A DNA stretch of 64,000 nt. It comes from Spirochaetales bacterium (GTDB taxonomy: Bacteria; Spirochaetota; Spirochaetia; Treponematales; Treponemataceae). The stretch covers positions 372,001-436,000 of the forward strand of contig QKEL01000008.1 in NCBI GenBank assembly GCA_003252395.1, read 5' to 3'. Each line of letters opens with the position of its first letter. Position 1 is the first letter of the stretch. Both the position numbers and the translations under genes were made by a program. Shown here in pieces: positions 52,050 through 61,111 of the stretch. The notes under the pieces are model-generated. The model was given only the letters and a program-made list of their open reading frames with translations, was not told the origin of the DNA and searched no databases.

Positions 52050-52106
52050 CTTTTGGCCTACTCGGGGTCTCGCGCGGCGACACTCCCAAGCTCAACAATA
52101 AAAAAC

Positions 52107-52784
52107 CTATTTTTCTTGCTCGGCGGGCATCCGTACCATGACTTTCGCGGGACGGATAATCCGGTCTTTCAGTTTGTAGCCCTTCATGTACTCTTCCGCC
52201 ACGGTTGGCTCGCTCACGTCGGGGGACGGAACGGTGCCGATCGCCTCGTGAACGTTGGGATCGAAGGTCGTATCCTTCGACGGGTAGTACGTGAGGCCGT
52301 ATTTGCTGTCGAGCATGTTGCCCAGCTGGGTCCGTATCATGGTCACCCCTTCAGCCAGGGCAGCCGCGGGCGAACCCGCCTCAAACTGGTCCGCGTGTCC
52401 AATCGCGCGGTCAAAATCGTCAAGCACCTGAACCAAATCAACCAGAAGGTTGGTGTTCGCGAAGTCAATGGCGTCCTGCTTTTCCCGGATCATGCGCTTT
52501 CTGTAGTTGTCAAAATCCGCAGCCTTGCGCAAATACTGATCCTGCAGGTCAGCGTTCAGCTTTTCAAGCTCGGCTATTCGGGCCTGAAAATCCGCGGCGC
52601 CGTTACTGGCCGTCGCGGAGGGCCCTTCCGCCGCCGGTTTTCCTTCGGCGTCGGCCTTCTCCGTTTCCGAGGTCGCGGCAGTGGCCGCCTCGGGAGCGTC
52701 GGGAGCGGCGCCCTTCTTCGTTTCCGTTTCCTTCTGCGCGTCCGTCGCTTCTTTTTGTGATTCTTGTTCAGCGTGCTTCTTCAT
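52107..52784 (-). CDS. grpE: Nucleotide exchange factor GrpE
   Basis: A 225-residue partner of DnaK that releases ADP. A long charged N-terminal tail (about 65 residues, rich in Glu, Lys and Ala) precedes the coiled coil (IAELEKLNADLQDQYLRKAA DFDNYRK region). The C-terminal beta domain carries FDPNVHEAIGTVPSPDV and GYKLKDRIIRPAKVMV. Order grpE-dnaK-dnaJ is standard. It lies 28 bp after nudC. Confidence 0.97.
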   Translation of the reverse strand: MKKHAEQESQKEATDAQKETETKKGAAPDAPEAATAATSETEKADAEGKPAAEGPSATASNGAADFQARIAELEKLNADLQDQYLRKAADFDNYRKRMIREKQDAIDFANTNLLVDLVQVLDDFDRAIGHADQFEAGSPAAALAEGVTMIRTQLGNMLDSKYGLTYYPSKDTTFDPNVHEAIGTVPSPDVSEPTVAEEYMKGYKLKDRIIRPAKVMVRMPAEQEK

Positions 52785-52812
52785 TCATAACCTCGAAAAA
52801 AAGATACTGATA

Positions 52813-53643
52813 TTACGGGCGAGGGGTCAACACAAACCGTTCACTTTCTGTACGATCGGGATTCTCCGATTCATGGAGCGCCGCGTTGATCAAACCCCAG
52901 GCGACGGTCCCCGGAGGGGGTATGGCCGGAAGGGAATCGGCGCCGAACCAGCGGGCCTCCGCGATTTCCGACGGGTCCGGGACGATGTCGCCGGAAACCC
53001 ATTCCGCGAAAAACGCTACCATAAATTGATCGGGAAACGGCCAGCTTTGGCTGCCGGCATACCGGATATTCCCTACCGTGAGGCCCGTTTCCTCTTTTAC
53101 TTCCCGCGCCACGCATTCTTCCAGGCTCTCGCCATGCTCGAGATACCCCGCGATGCACGCCCACGTGCCCGTGTTGCGGGCGGCATGCCGCGCGAGGAGA
53201 ATTTCGCTCCCCTTTCGAACCAGCACTATTATCGCCGGGGAAAGGCGGGGAAAGAGCAGGTTATCGCATTCCTGGCAGTATCGGGCGGTTTCCCGCCCGT
53301 GATCGCGCAAGGCGCCGCCGCACCGGGGGCAAAACCGGGTATCCCTATGCCAGTTCGCCAGGCCGAGGGCCCTGCAGGCCGGGGCCGCGAGAAGGGCGAG
53401 CGCGGGTTCGGTCGAACCGAGAACGGAACGCAACGGCGCCCAGTAACCGCCTTCATGGAAGGGTGCCGGCGTATCCGGCGTTCGTTTCAGCGTTACGACG
53501 GTCGCTTTACCGGAAAGCGAGCGATAACTGAATTCATCGGCCTTGAGGGCATCGAATTCCGCGGGAATAGACCGCGGAAGCGTGTTATTCTTGAGAATAA
53601 AGAGCTCGGAAGAGCTATAAATGAAAAGATTATCGGTATTCAT
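52813..53643 (-). CDS. nudC: NADH pyrophosphatase / NAD-cap hydrolase (NudC-like)
   Basis: A 276-residue Nudix hydrolase that splits NAD(H) and can remove NAD caps from RNA. The zinc ribbon is FCPRCGG and YCQECDN. The Nudix box is GYLEHGESLEECVAREVKEE followed by TGL, and the subfamily tag SQSWPFPDQFM (S-Q-P-W-P-F-P-x-S in the classical form) follows 17-18 residues later. The variant Ser-Trp in place of Pro-Trp is minor. ATG 53643 is 15 nt beyond a TATTAT hexamer. It precedes grpE with 28 bp between, so it heads the chaperone unit. Confidence 0.93.
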   Translation of the reverse strand: MNTDNLFIYSSSELFILKNNTLPRSIPAEFDALKADEFSYRSLSGKATVVTLKRTPDTPAPFHEGGYWAPLRSVLGSTEPALALLAAPACRALGLANWHRDTRFCPRCGGALRDHGRETARYCQECDNLLFPRLSPAIIVLVRKGSEILLARHAARNTGTWACIAGYLEHGESLEECVAREVKEETGLTVGNIRYAGSQSWPFPDQFMVAFFAEWVSGDIVPDPSEIAEARWFGADSLPAIPPPGTVAWGLINAALHESENPDRTESERFVLTPRP

Positions 53644-53715
53644 GGTTTGGTGAACGCCATAATAGCGGAATACCGCTATCCCGTTAAGGCGTACGTATAC
53701 GAGAAGGAGAAAGAT

Positions 53716-54231
53716 GTGAAAAAAATGCTGCTTTCGTTGTGCCTGGCAATCCTCGCGGGCATCTCGGCCTTCGCCGCGGATCCGGTCGTCGGGTTATGGA
53801 AAAGCGTGGACGAACAGGGAAAGACTACCGCGGCGTGGCGAATTTACGAATCGAAAGGCTTGCTTTTCGGCGAAATCGTAACGGTTCCCAACCAACGGGA
53901 GGATATTCTGGCAGAAAGCTGTAAGCCCTCCTACAAGGATTTTCCCGTCGCGGGCGACGTGAGGAAAATGAAGGTTCTGGGTACCCCATTCATATTCAAT
54001 CTGAGGCAAAAGGCCGCGGGACAATGGGCCGACGGTAGTATAATTGACCCGAAAGACGGAAAGCTCTACAAGTGTAAAATTACCTTCCATCCGGCAGACG
54101 GGAAAAAGTACCCGGTGGATACCTTGGAGATGCGGGGAGAAATCGGAATGGGAATCGGACGGAGCCAGGAGTGGGTAGCCACCGACGACGCCGAGATCGA
54201 CGCTTTACGTAAGCTGCCGAAAACGAAATAA
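53716..54231 (+). CDS. DUF2147-family exported protein
   Basis: A 171-residue protein with a signal peptide (MLLSLCLAILAGISAFA) and a mature part of the DUF2147 type: DPVVGLWKSVDEQGKTTAAW, then IYESKGLLFGEIV and WADGSIIDPKDGKLYKCKI. The family is common in proteobacteria and spirochaetes and has no established function; the fold is probably a small lipocalin-like barrel. The start is a GTG at 53716 after AAGGAG; ATG 53725 is the alternative. Confidence 0.85.
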   Translation: MKKMLLSLCLAILAGISAFAADPVVGLWKSVDEQGKTTAAWRIYESKGLLFGEIVTVPNQREDILAESCKPSYKDFPVAGDVRKMKVLGTPFIFNLRQKAAGQWADGSIIDPKDGKLYKCKITFHPADGKKYPVDTLEMRGEIGMGIGRSQEWVATDDAEIDALRKLPKTK

Positions 54232-54254
54232 GAAATCGATAGCGCCGGTTACCG

Positions 54255-54286
54255 GGCTGCCTTTCGCGAAAGGCAGCCTTCTTTTT
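54255..54286 (+). terminator. Terminator of the DUF2147 gene
   Basis: GGCTGCCTTTCG (54255-54266) and CGAAAGGCAGCC (54267-54278), a 24-bp palindrome that folds with a CGCG loop, then TTCTTTTT. Confidence 0.92.
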
Positions 54287-54334
54287 GGCAAGCATAGGTA
54301 AAATCCCCTATCTTTCAGTCCTGTTTTCTGCGGA

Positions 54335-54384
54335 TACAATGATGGCAGACCATGGTCTATCGTAATGGTACGCGTGAGTCACGC
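54335..54384 (+). promoter_or_regulatory. Putative promoter and operators of the sugar importer
   Basis: A TACAAT -10 at 54335-54340 is followed by two dyads: AGACCATGGTCT (54347-54358) and GCGTGAGTCACGC (54372-54384). Dyads just downstream of a -10 fit a LacI- or GntR-type repressor. The -35 is poor. The first permease starts at 54420. Confidence 0.4.
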
Positions 54385-54419
54385 AACTAAAATACTAGTA
54401 TATTTGTTCAGGAGCAACA

Positions 54420-55367
54420 ATGAACGGATCGCCCATGCTTCGTTCTGCAAGAAGGAAAAACCTAGCCAACTACTTGAGCCGTTATTGGACGCTCTATCTT
54501 TTGTTGGCTTTGCCGCTTGCATATTTTACGGTCTTCAAGTACGTCCCCATGACGTATATCCAAATCGCCTTCAAGAAATACAGTCTCGTGAAAAACGTGT
54601 GGGAAATGCCCTGGGCCGCCAATCACGGCTTCGAGTACTTTATCAAGGCGTTCTCCAACCGCGATTTCCTGTATGCCCTGAGGAATACCATCGTCTTGAA
54701 TCTCCTTGACTTGGTTATAGGATTCCCGGCGCCGATTATTCTCGCGATTCTCCTCAACGAGCTCGCCTTCCCTACCCTCAAGAAAATCACGCAAACCGTG
54801 GCGTATATGCCGCACTTTCTCTCGTGGATCATCATTTCGGGCATGGCCTTACAGCTTTTCGCCCCTACCACGGGTTTGGTCAATATCCTGCTCGGCCGAC
54901 TGGGCATTCCGCCGGTTCCCTTCCTGAACGAACCCAATCACTGGGTGGCGACCTACGTTGGGTTGGGTATTTGGCAAAGCGTCGGGTGGAATACGATTAT
55001 CTATCTGGCGGCCATAACCGCCATCAACCCCGAACTGTATGAATCGGCCGCGATAGACGGGGCGGGGCGAATGGGCCGCATTTGGCACGTTACCCTCCCG
55101 GGCATCAAGTCCACCATCGTGGTTCTCCTGATCCTCAGCCTCGGACGGCTTTTGGGAAGCGAATTCGACCGGCCGTACGCATTGGGCAACGCCCTGGTAA
55201 AAACGAACTCGAACGTTATCGCGACCTTTATCTATATAAACGGCGTACGGGGGCTTCAATTCTCCCTCACGACGGCCGTGGGCCTTTTCCAGTCGTTCGT
55301 ATGCGTTATCTTCCTGCTTGGCGCCGACTTTCTCGCGAAGAAGTCCGGCGAACGCGGAATCGTGTAA
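54420..55367 (+). CDS. ABC sugar importer permease (LplB type)
   Basis: A 315-residue inner-membrane permease of the MalF-like family. The entry LYLLLALPLAYFTVFKYVPMTYIQIAFKKY is typical of LplB proteins, which import oligosaccharides. The EAA-type coupling loop reads SAAIDGAGRMGRIWHVTLPG. Six predicted helices. GGAGCAAC precedes the ATG. It pairs with the second permease 12 bp downstream and the solute-binding protein at 56350. No ATPase gene is nearby, so a shared one elsewhere must supply energy. Confidence 0.93.
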   Translation: MNGSPMLRSARRKNLANYLSRYWTLYLLLALPLAYFTVFKYVPMTYIQIAFKKYSLVKNVWEMPWAANHGFEYFIKAFSNRDFLYALRNTIVLNLLDLVIGFPAPIILAILLNELAFPTLKKITQTVAYMPHFLSWIIISGMALQLFAPTTGLVNILLGRLGIPPVPFLNEPNHWVATYVGLGIWQSVGWNTIIYLAAITAINPELYESAAIDGAGRMGRIWHVTLPGIKSTIVVLLILSLGRLLGSEFDRPYALGNALVKTNSNVIATFIYINGVRGLQFSLTTAVGLFQSFVCVIFLLGADFLAKKSGERGIV

Positions 55368-55379
55368 GGGGTTATCGGT

Positions 55380-56249
55380 ATGGTTAAATCATCCAGATCA
55401 AAGCTTGGGGACCGGACCATCGCGTTCCTCTGTCTCATTATTATCGCCGTGTGCATTATTCCCATCCTGAACGTTGCCGCCAGGTCCTTCAGTTCCTCGG
55501 AAGCCCTCATAAAGAACGAGGTAACGCTGTGGCCGAAGGGCTTCAACCTACAAGCCTATCAACTCGTCTTAGGGGACGTGAAATACACCTGGTCCCTTAC
55601 CTGGACCGCGCTTTTGACCGTTATCTGCACCTTCATTTCGCTGTTCATGACGACCATCGCGGCCTTTCCCCTTACCTATGACCATCTGCGGGGACGGAAA
55701 TTCATCAATACCTTCATCATCTTCACGATGTATTTCAACGCGGGTACCATACCCATGTACCTGTTGCTGAAAGACCTGGGAATGCTGAATAAGCCGTCGG
55801 TGCTTATCATTCCGTATACCCTGAGCGTATTCAACATGATCATCATGCGGAGTTTCATGTTCGGCATTCCGGACAGCCTTCGCGAGTCGGCGGAAATAGA
55901 CGGGGCGGGGCCCATCCGCACGCTGATCCACATTTACCTTCCGCTTTCTACCCCGGTCCTGGCGACCTTGGCGCTCTTCTACGCGGTGGGCCGATGGAAC
56001 GGCTTTTCCGACGCACTTATGTTCATGAACGACCGCACGTATTTTCCGATTCAGCTTCTGCTCTATAACCTGATCAACGCGATTTCCAACGTGGAAGTGG
56101 CGACCCTGGAAGGCTTCTCGCCTCCCGGGCTTTCGGAAACCCTCAAGGCCGCCACCATCATGTTCGCCACGGTGCCGATTCTCGTCGTGTATCCCTGGCT
56201 TCAGCGGTATTTCATCGCCGGCGCGACCCTCGGGGCCGAAAAGGGCTAA
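55380..56249 (+). CDS. ABC sugar importer permease (YtcP type)
   Basis: A 289-residue MalG-like permease. The start carries IAFLCLIIIAVCIIPILNVAARSFSS, and the coupling loop is ESAEIDGAGPIRTLIHIYLPLSTPVL. It ends with the family's short cytoplasmic tail (YPWLQRYFIAGATLGAEKG). It forms the heterodimeric channel with the LplB-type protein. The gene order permease-permease-binding protein is normal for this oligosaccharide importer type. Confidence 0.93.
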   Translation: MVKSSRSKLGDRTIAFLCLIIIAVCIIPILNVAARSFSSSEALIKNEVTLWPKGFNLQAYQLVLGDVKYTWSLTWTALLTVICTFISLFMTTIAAFPLTYDHLRGRKFINTFIIFTMYFNAGTIPMYLLLKDLGMLNKPSVLIIPYTLSVFNMIIMRSFMFGIPDSLRESAEIDGAGPIRTLIHIYLPLSTPVLATLALFYAVGRWNGFSDALMFMNDRTYFPIQLLLYNLINAISNVEVATLEGFSPPGLSETLKAATIMFATVPILVVYPWLQRYFIAGATLGAEKG

Positions 56250-56349
56250 ACCCGACGGGGCTGCCGATCCTTCGTGTGTATCCGCGCCGCTTGCCGGAAT
56301 AGGTACGGCGCTGATTATATTCGGATTTTTTTCGATCAAGGGGGAAAAA

Positions 56350-57984
56350 ATGAAAAGAATTATCACCGCCGCAGCGTGCGCCCTGCTCGCCGCGGGGCTC
56401 GTCTTTGCGGGCGGGACCAAGGATTCGGGCGGTTCGGCCGCAACGAAAGATTCAGGACTCGTGAACGGCAAGTTCACCCAGACGAGGAGCATTACCGTCG
56501 AGGTGTATGACCGAAGCAACGACGGCGGTTCCAAGCCGGAGGACAACTTTTACACCAATTTTATCAAGGAAGGGATGCTGAGGGACCACAACGTGGCCGT
56601 TACCTTCAAGCCCGTTCCCCGCTGGACCGAGGTCGAGGCGATCAACAACCTGCTCGCCGCCGGCGACGCGCCCGACGTTTGCGTTACCTATAGCTACCCG
56701 ACCATCCAGACCTACGCGAACATGGGCGGCGTGACCGACATGGCCCCGTACCTGAAGCAGTACAAGGACCAGCTTCCCAATCTGTGGAACCTTCTCGGCG
56801 ACACGAACATCTACTACGACAGGAACCCCGCCACCGGCGAGGTATGGGCCGTGGAAGCCCTGCTCTTCCAGAACAACCGCACCAGCGTGTTCGTCCGCGA
56901 AGACTGGCTCAAGAAACTCAATATGAAAGAACCCACTTCCATGAAGGAGTTCGAGGCCATGCTCGTGGCGTTCAAGAACAACGCCAAGACCCTTCTCGGC
57001 GACAGCGCCGACAAGATGATTCCCTTCTCCATCGGCGTGGACGTCGGTTGGCGCGCGGATATCCTGACCACTTCCTTCGTGCCGGAGAAACTTACCGACG
57101 CCGAAGCCTGGATCAACGGGTTTGACGACCGCCGCCTGCTGTGGCCGAACTACAAAGAGGGCATCAAGGTTCTCAACAAGTGGTATAACGACGGCCTGAT
57201 CTGGAAAGACTTCCCGCTCTATCCCATCGGCGACAAGACCGAGGATAACCTGATGAAAGCCGGTTACGTGGGCGCGTTCATCCATAACTGGGACTACCCC
57301 TACCGCGACGGAGACAACGGTATCGCCGCGAACCTGAAAAAGCTCGTGGGCCCCGATGCCGCCTATATCGCCGTGGAGCCCTTCAAGAACGACGCGGGCA
57401 AGTACCGCAAGTACCTCTCCGCTCCCGTTGACCGCAAGGTATTCTTCCCGGCCTCCAACAAGGAACCCGTGGCCTCCCTGCTCTACCTCGACTTCCTGAG
57501 CAAGCTGGAGAACCGGAAGTTCCTCCAGATCGGCGAAGAGGGCGTGACCCACGAGAAGCAGGCCGACGGCTCCGTGAAGACCATCAAGGCGACCGGCGCG
57601 AAGATCATGAACTCGCCGAGCAACATCGACTACACCATCACGATCAACGGCCTTGACCTGGGCGACCCCGCCCTCACCACCAAGTCTCTCGCCCTGGCCT
57701 ACGCGGGCGTGGACAAGCGCTACATCGAGAAATCGTGGAACATCCAGCACCATGACGCGAGAATTTCGGCGAGCTACAACTTCGGCGAAATCAAGGCGGA
57801 AGAAGGCATGGGCCCGGCGCTGCAGGAGAAGAGAAACAACCTGCTCGTTCAGTCCATCGTCGCCAAGCCCGCGCAGTTCGAGTCCGTATGGACCGCAGGC
57901 TTCCAGGACTACCTCAATTCCGGCGGACAGGCGATCATCAACGAGCGCCGCGCCAAGATGGAAGCGGCCGGTATCAAGAAATAA
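56350..57984 (+). CDS. Extracellular solute-binding protein (oligosaccharide type)
   Basis: A 544-residue binding protein of the family-1 type paired with LplB/YtcP permeases. The signal is MKRIITAAACALLAAGLVFA, cut before GGTKDSG. There is no lipobox Cys, a form common in spirochaetes, so the protein would be free in the periplasm. FVREDWLKKLNMKEPTSMKE is a typical sugar-site segment. Codon use is strongly biased to C-ending codons compared with neighbours, which suggests high expression. The gene is followed by a strong terminator. Confidence 0.93.
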   Translation: MKRIITAAACALLAAGLVFAGGTKDSGGSAATKDSGLVNGKFTQTRSITVEVYDRSNDGGSKPEDNFYTNFIKEGMLRDHNVAVTFKPVPRWTEVEAINNLLAAGDAPDVCVTYSYPTIQTYANMGGVTDMAPYLKQYKDQLPNLWNLLGDTNIYYDRNPATGEVWAVEALLFQNNRTSVFVREDWLKKLNMKEPTSMKEFEAMLVAFKNNAKTLLGDSADKMIPFSIGVDVGWRADILTTSFVPEKLTDAEAWINGFDDRRLLWPNYKEGIKVLNKWYNDGLIWKDFPLYPIGDKTEDNLMKAGYVGAFIHNWDYPYRDGDNGIAANLKKLVGPDAAYIAVEPFKNDAGKYRKYLSAPVDRKVFFPASNKEPVASLLYLDFLSKLENRKFLQIGEEGVTHEKQADGSVKTIKATGAKIMNSPSNIDYTITINGLDLGDPALTTKSLALAYAGVDKRYIEKSWNIQHHDARISASYNFGEIKAEEGMGPALQEKRNNLLVQSIVAKPAQFESVWTAGFQDYLNSGGQAIINERRAKMEAAGIKK

Positions 57985-58006
57985 CGCTTCTATAACCTAG
58001 AACGCG

Positions 58007-58042
58007 AAGGGCAGCCTGGCCGAGCCGGGCTGCCCTTTTTTT
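58007..58042 (+). terminator. Terminator after the binding-protein gene
   Basis: AAGGGCAGCC (58007-58016) pairs with GGCTGCCCTT (58028-58037) across an 11-nt loop, with a run of seven T residues. About 22 bp after the stop. Confidence 0.93.
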
Positions 58043-58145
58043 GTCCTTCAATCGGCAAAACGAACTCGACACCGACGGATTCGGCCGACGTGGACACGGC
58101 ATGCGTAAAACGGGTAGCATGGCGCATCCGAAACGGGGGGCAGAA

Positions 58146-58694
58146 ATGGAACGAAAGGCGTTGCTCATTATCGATATGCAAAAAGGATCCTTCGCCAACG
58201 CGGTAAGGCTGGATGCCTTCGCGGTAATGAAGCGGATAGATCGGGTCGCCCGTGAATTCAGGGCGCGGGGTTTGCCGGTGCTGCATATTCGTCATGACGG
58301 GACCAAGGAAAATTTCCTGATCCCCGGGACCGTCGAATGGGAAATCGTGGACGAACTACGCCCGGAGGCGAAAGACATCGTCGTCGAAAAGGCGGCGAAC
58401 GACGCCTTTTACCGGACGGAACTCGACGCGACCTTACGCGATTTAAACGCGGGCGAGCTTTTGATAACCGGTTGCGCCACGGATTTTTGCGTCAACGCGA
58501 CCGTTCACGGCGCCCTTACGCGGGACTGGCGGGTAACGATCCTTTCCGATTGCCATACCACCGCCGACCGCCCGGGGCTCGGCGCCCGATCCCTCATCGA
58601 CTTTCATAATTGGCTTTGGGCCGAGCTTACCCCTACCGGAGGCGCAATCCGCGTTTTGGATTCGGAGTCGGCCTTGGCGGCGATAGAAAGTTAA
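58146..58694 (+). CDS. Isochorismatase-family cysteine hydrolase
   Basis: A 182-residue alpha/beta hydrolase. The triad is Asp in LLIIDMQKGSF, Lys in VEKAANDAFYRTEL, and Cys in LITGCATDFCVNATVHGAL (the nucleophilic second Cys). Family members hydrolyse isochorismate, nicotinamide, carbamates or related amides; the compact size and CATDFCV motif fit the nicotinamidase/N-carbamoylsarcosine-like branch. The substrate is not assigned. ATG 58146 is the first start after a GGGGGCAG site. Confidence 0.92.
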   Translation: MERKALLIIDMQKGSFANAVRLDAFAVMKRIDRVAREFRARGLPVLHIRHDGTKENFLIPGTVEWEIVDELRPEAKDIVVEKAANDAFYRTELDATLRDLNAGELLITGCATDFCVNATVHGALTRDWRVTILSDCHTTADRPGLGARSLIDFHNWLWAELTPTGGAIRVLDSESALAAIES

Positions 58695-58728
58695 AAAAAC
58701 GCCCCCTGAAGCGTCTCCTTCAGGGGGC
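58692..58728 (-). terminator. Terminator after hppA
   Basis: GCCCCCTGAAG (58701-58711) pairs with CTTCAGGGGGC (58718-58728), six-nt loop; on the minus strand a run of seven T residues follows. It serves hppA and may also act on the convergent isochorismatase transcript. Confidence 0.92.
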
Positions 58729-58770
58729 ATACGCTCACGACCGGGTATTCCCCGTCCACGCCACGGGTCG

Positions 58771-60939
58771 TTAGCGAAACAGGTTCAGGAATACCGCGTT
58801 CAGAACCATGGTCGTGGAAACGAATACGATCGAAACCATGCTCATGAGCTTGAGCAGTATATTGAGCGCCGGTCCCGACGTATCCTTGAAGGGATCGCCC
58901 ACCGTGTCGCCCACGACCGCGGCCTTGTGCGGATCGCTCCCCTTGCCGCCGTTGTTTCCCCGCTCGATGTATTTCTTCGCGTTATCCCAGGCGCCGCCCG
59001 CGTTGGCCATCATGATGGCAAGGACGAACCCCGAGGCGAGGGCGCCCGCGAGGGAGGCCATGACGCCCACCGGCCCGACGAAAATGCCGATAACGATCGG
59101 CGTAAAGATCGCAAGAAGCGCGGGAACGAGCATTTCGCGCTGGGCGCCCTTCGTCGATATGGCGACGCAGGCGGCGTAGTCGGGCTTCGAGGTGCCTTCC
59201 ATGATGCCGGGATCGGCCTTGAATTGCCTGCGCACTTCCTGGACCATGGCCCCCGCGGCGCGGCCGACGGCTTGCATGGTCAGGGCGCTGAACAGGAAGG
59301 GAAGCATGGATCCCACGAATAGGCAGGCGATAACGTAGGGATTCGTGAGGCCCGAGTCGAAGCCGCCCGCGAAATGCCGGGCGTACTCGGCGAAAATGCC
59401 GCCCATTTTGGGAAGGAGTCCGAGGGCCGCTTCCTCGATCTTCTGATCGTACTCCGCGATGAGCGCGAGCGCGGTCAGGGCGGCGGAACCGATGGCGAAA
59501 CCCTTACCGGTGGCGGCGGTGGTATTGCCAAGCGAATCCAGGGCGTCGGTACGGGCGCGCACCTCGCTCTCGAGCCCCGCCATTTCCGAGATGCCCCCGG
59601 CATTGTCCGCCACGGGGCCGTACGCGTCGGTGGCCAGGGTAATGCCCAACGTGGCGAGCATGCCCACCGCGGCGATTCCGATTCCGTAAAGCCCGAGTAT
59701 CGGGTTGATGTGCCCTTCCGCGAGGAAGTACGCCCCGAGTATGCTGGCCGCCACGGTGACCACCGGAATGACGGTGCTCTTCATGCCCACGGCGATACCG
59801 CCGATTATTACCGTCGCCGGTCCCGTCAGGGTCGCGTCGGCGAGCTGCCGGGTGGGCTGGTAGGTATCGGAGGTGTAATACTCGGTAAAGTACGCGATAA
59901 CGTTTCCCGCCACAAGGCCGCACATCATGGCCATCCAGATGCCGAGATAGGCCGTGCCCAGTCCGGGGAAGAACCTAATATAGAGGAAACTCGCGATGGC
60001 GATGCCGATGGTCGAGAACCATACCCCCCTTCTGAGCGCGGCGAGTAGGACGCTTTGCGTCGCGTCTTCTTTCGCCTGAACCAGGAAGGTTCCCGCAATG
60101 GAAAGGATCACGCCGACGGTCGCGATGGCGAGCGGGATCTGGATCATGGTGATCGGCTGAAGCCCCCGGAGGGAGTGTTGCGCCGCGGAGACGCCGAGCG
60201 CCATGGTGGCGACGATGGACCCGACGTAGCTTTCGTAGAGGTCGGCTCCCATGCCCGCCACGTCGCCGACGTTATCGCCCACGTTGTCCGCGATTACCGC
60301 CGGATTGCGGGGATCGTCCTCGGGAATGCCCGCCTCGACCTTTCCTACCAGATCGGCGCCCACGTCGGCGGCCTTGGTGAAAATACCGCCCCCAACGCGC
60401 GCGAAGAGCGCCATGGTCGAGGCGCCCATGCCGAAGGTTATCATGATGGGGGGAATGCCCTGATCGGGTACACGAAAGACGAGCTTGAGAAGGCTATACC
60501 AAAGGGTCAGATCGAGCAGTCCAAGGCCCACGACCGTCATGCCCATTACGGTTCCGGTAGAGAAAGCCACGCGCAAGCCCGAGTTGAGGCTCTTTCTTGC
60601 GGCCCAGGACGTTTTCGCGTTCGCCTTGGTGGCGACTGTCATTCCGATAAACCCCGCGAGACCCGAAAAAAAGCCTCCGGTTATAAAGGCGAAGGGAACG
60701 AAGATCGAAATAAGCTGAAACCCGTAGGCCAGAACCGAAAGAAGGGCGAAAAGGCCGATAAAAATGAGGCCCACAACCTTGTACTGCTGAGAGAGATAGG
60801 CGCGCGCTCCACGTTGGATCGCTTCCGAGATCTCTTTCATTTTGTCGGTTCCCGAGTCCTGCGCGAGGACGAATCGCGCCAAAATGAACGCGAAGGTCAA
60901 AGCGCACATGGAACCGATCAGCGTGTAAATGATCGTCAT
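58771..60939 (-). CDS. hppA: Membrane ion-translocating pyrophosphatase
   Basis: A 722-residue protein with about 16 helices that pumps H+ and/or Na+ with energy from pyrophosphate. Substrate-site motifs are [25 protein letters not shown] and the Asp-rich [21 protein letters not shown]. The loop reads [10 protein letters not shown], with Ala at the position that is Lys in K+-independent enzymes, so it belongs to the K+-dependent group. That group contains both H+ and Na+ pumps and the ion cannot be settled here. AAGGAAGG precedes ATG 60939; it is monocistronic. Confidence 0.97.
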   Translation of the reverse strand: MTIIYTLIGSMCALTFAFILARFVLAQDSGTDKMKEISEAIQRGARAYLSQQYKVVGLIFIGLFALLSVLAYGFQLISIFVPFAFITGGFFSGLAGFIGMTVATKANAKTSWAARKSLNSGLRVAFSTGTVMGMTVVGLGLLDLTLWYSLLKLVFRVPDQGIPPIMITFGMGASTMALFARVGGGIFTKAADVGADLVGKVEAGIPEDDPRNPAVIADNVGDNVGDVAGMGADLYESYVGSIVATMALGVSAAQHSLRGLQPITMIQIPLAIATVGVILSIAGTFLVQAKEDATQSVLLAALRRGVWFSTIGIAIASFLYIRFFPGLGTAYLGIWMAMMCGLVAGNVIAYFTEYYTSDTYQPTRQLADATLTGPATVIIGGIAVGMKSTVIPVVTVAASILGAYFLAEGHINPILGLYGIGIAAVGMLATLGITLATDAYGPVADNAGGISEMAGLESEVRARTDALDSLGNTTAATGKGFAIGSAALTALALIAEYDQKIEEAALGLLPKMGGIFAEYARHFAGGFDSGLTNPYVIACLFVGSMLPFLFSALTMQAVGRAAGAMVQEVRRQFKADPGIMEGTSKPDYAACVAISTKGAQREMLVPALLAIFTPIVIGIFVGPVGVMASLAGALASGFVLAIMMANAGGAWDNAKKYIERGNNGGKGSDPHKAAVVGDTVGDPFKDTSGPALNILLKLMSMVSIVFVSTTMVLNAVFLNLFR

Positions 60940-61111
60940 AATCCTTCCTTTAGTGAGACGATCATGGGGAAACCCCGCACAAACTTAACGTATACTGCCG
61001 AAGCTACAGTTTCACCCAAAATCGCTTCAATGCATTATCCGGCTCGAAAAACGGGCTGTCAATCAAAAAGACATTTTTTTAATTATTGTCAAATTAACAA
61101 GACGAAAACCT

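Noticed and set aside
51960-52812. CIRCE (HrcA) operator in the chaperone unit
   Set aside because: No 9-bp TTAGCACTC/GAGTGCTAA-type inverted repeat is present around grpE or dnaK.
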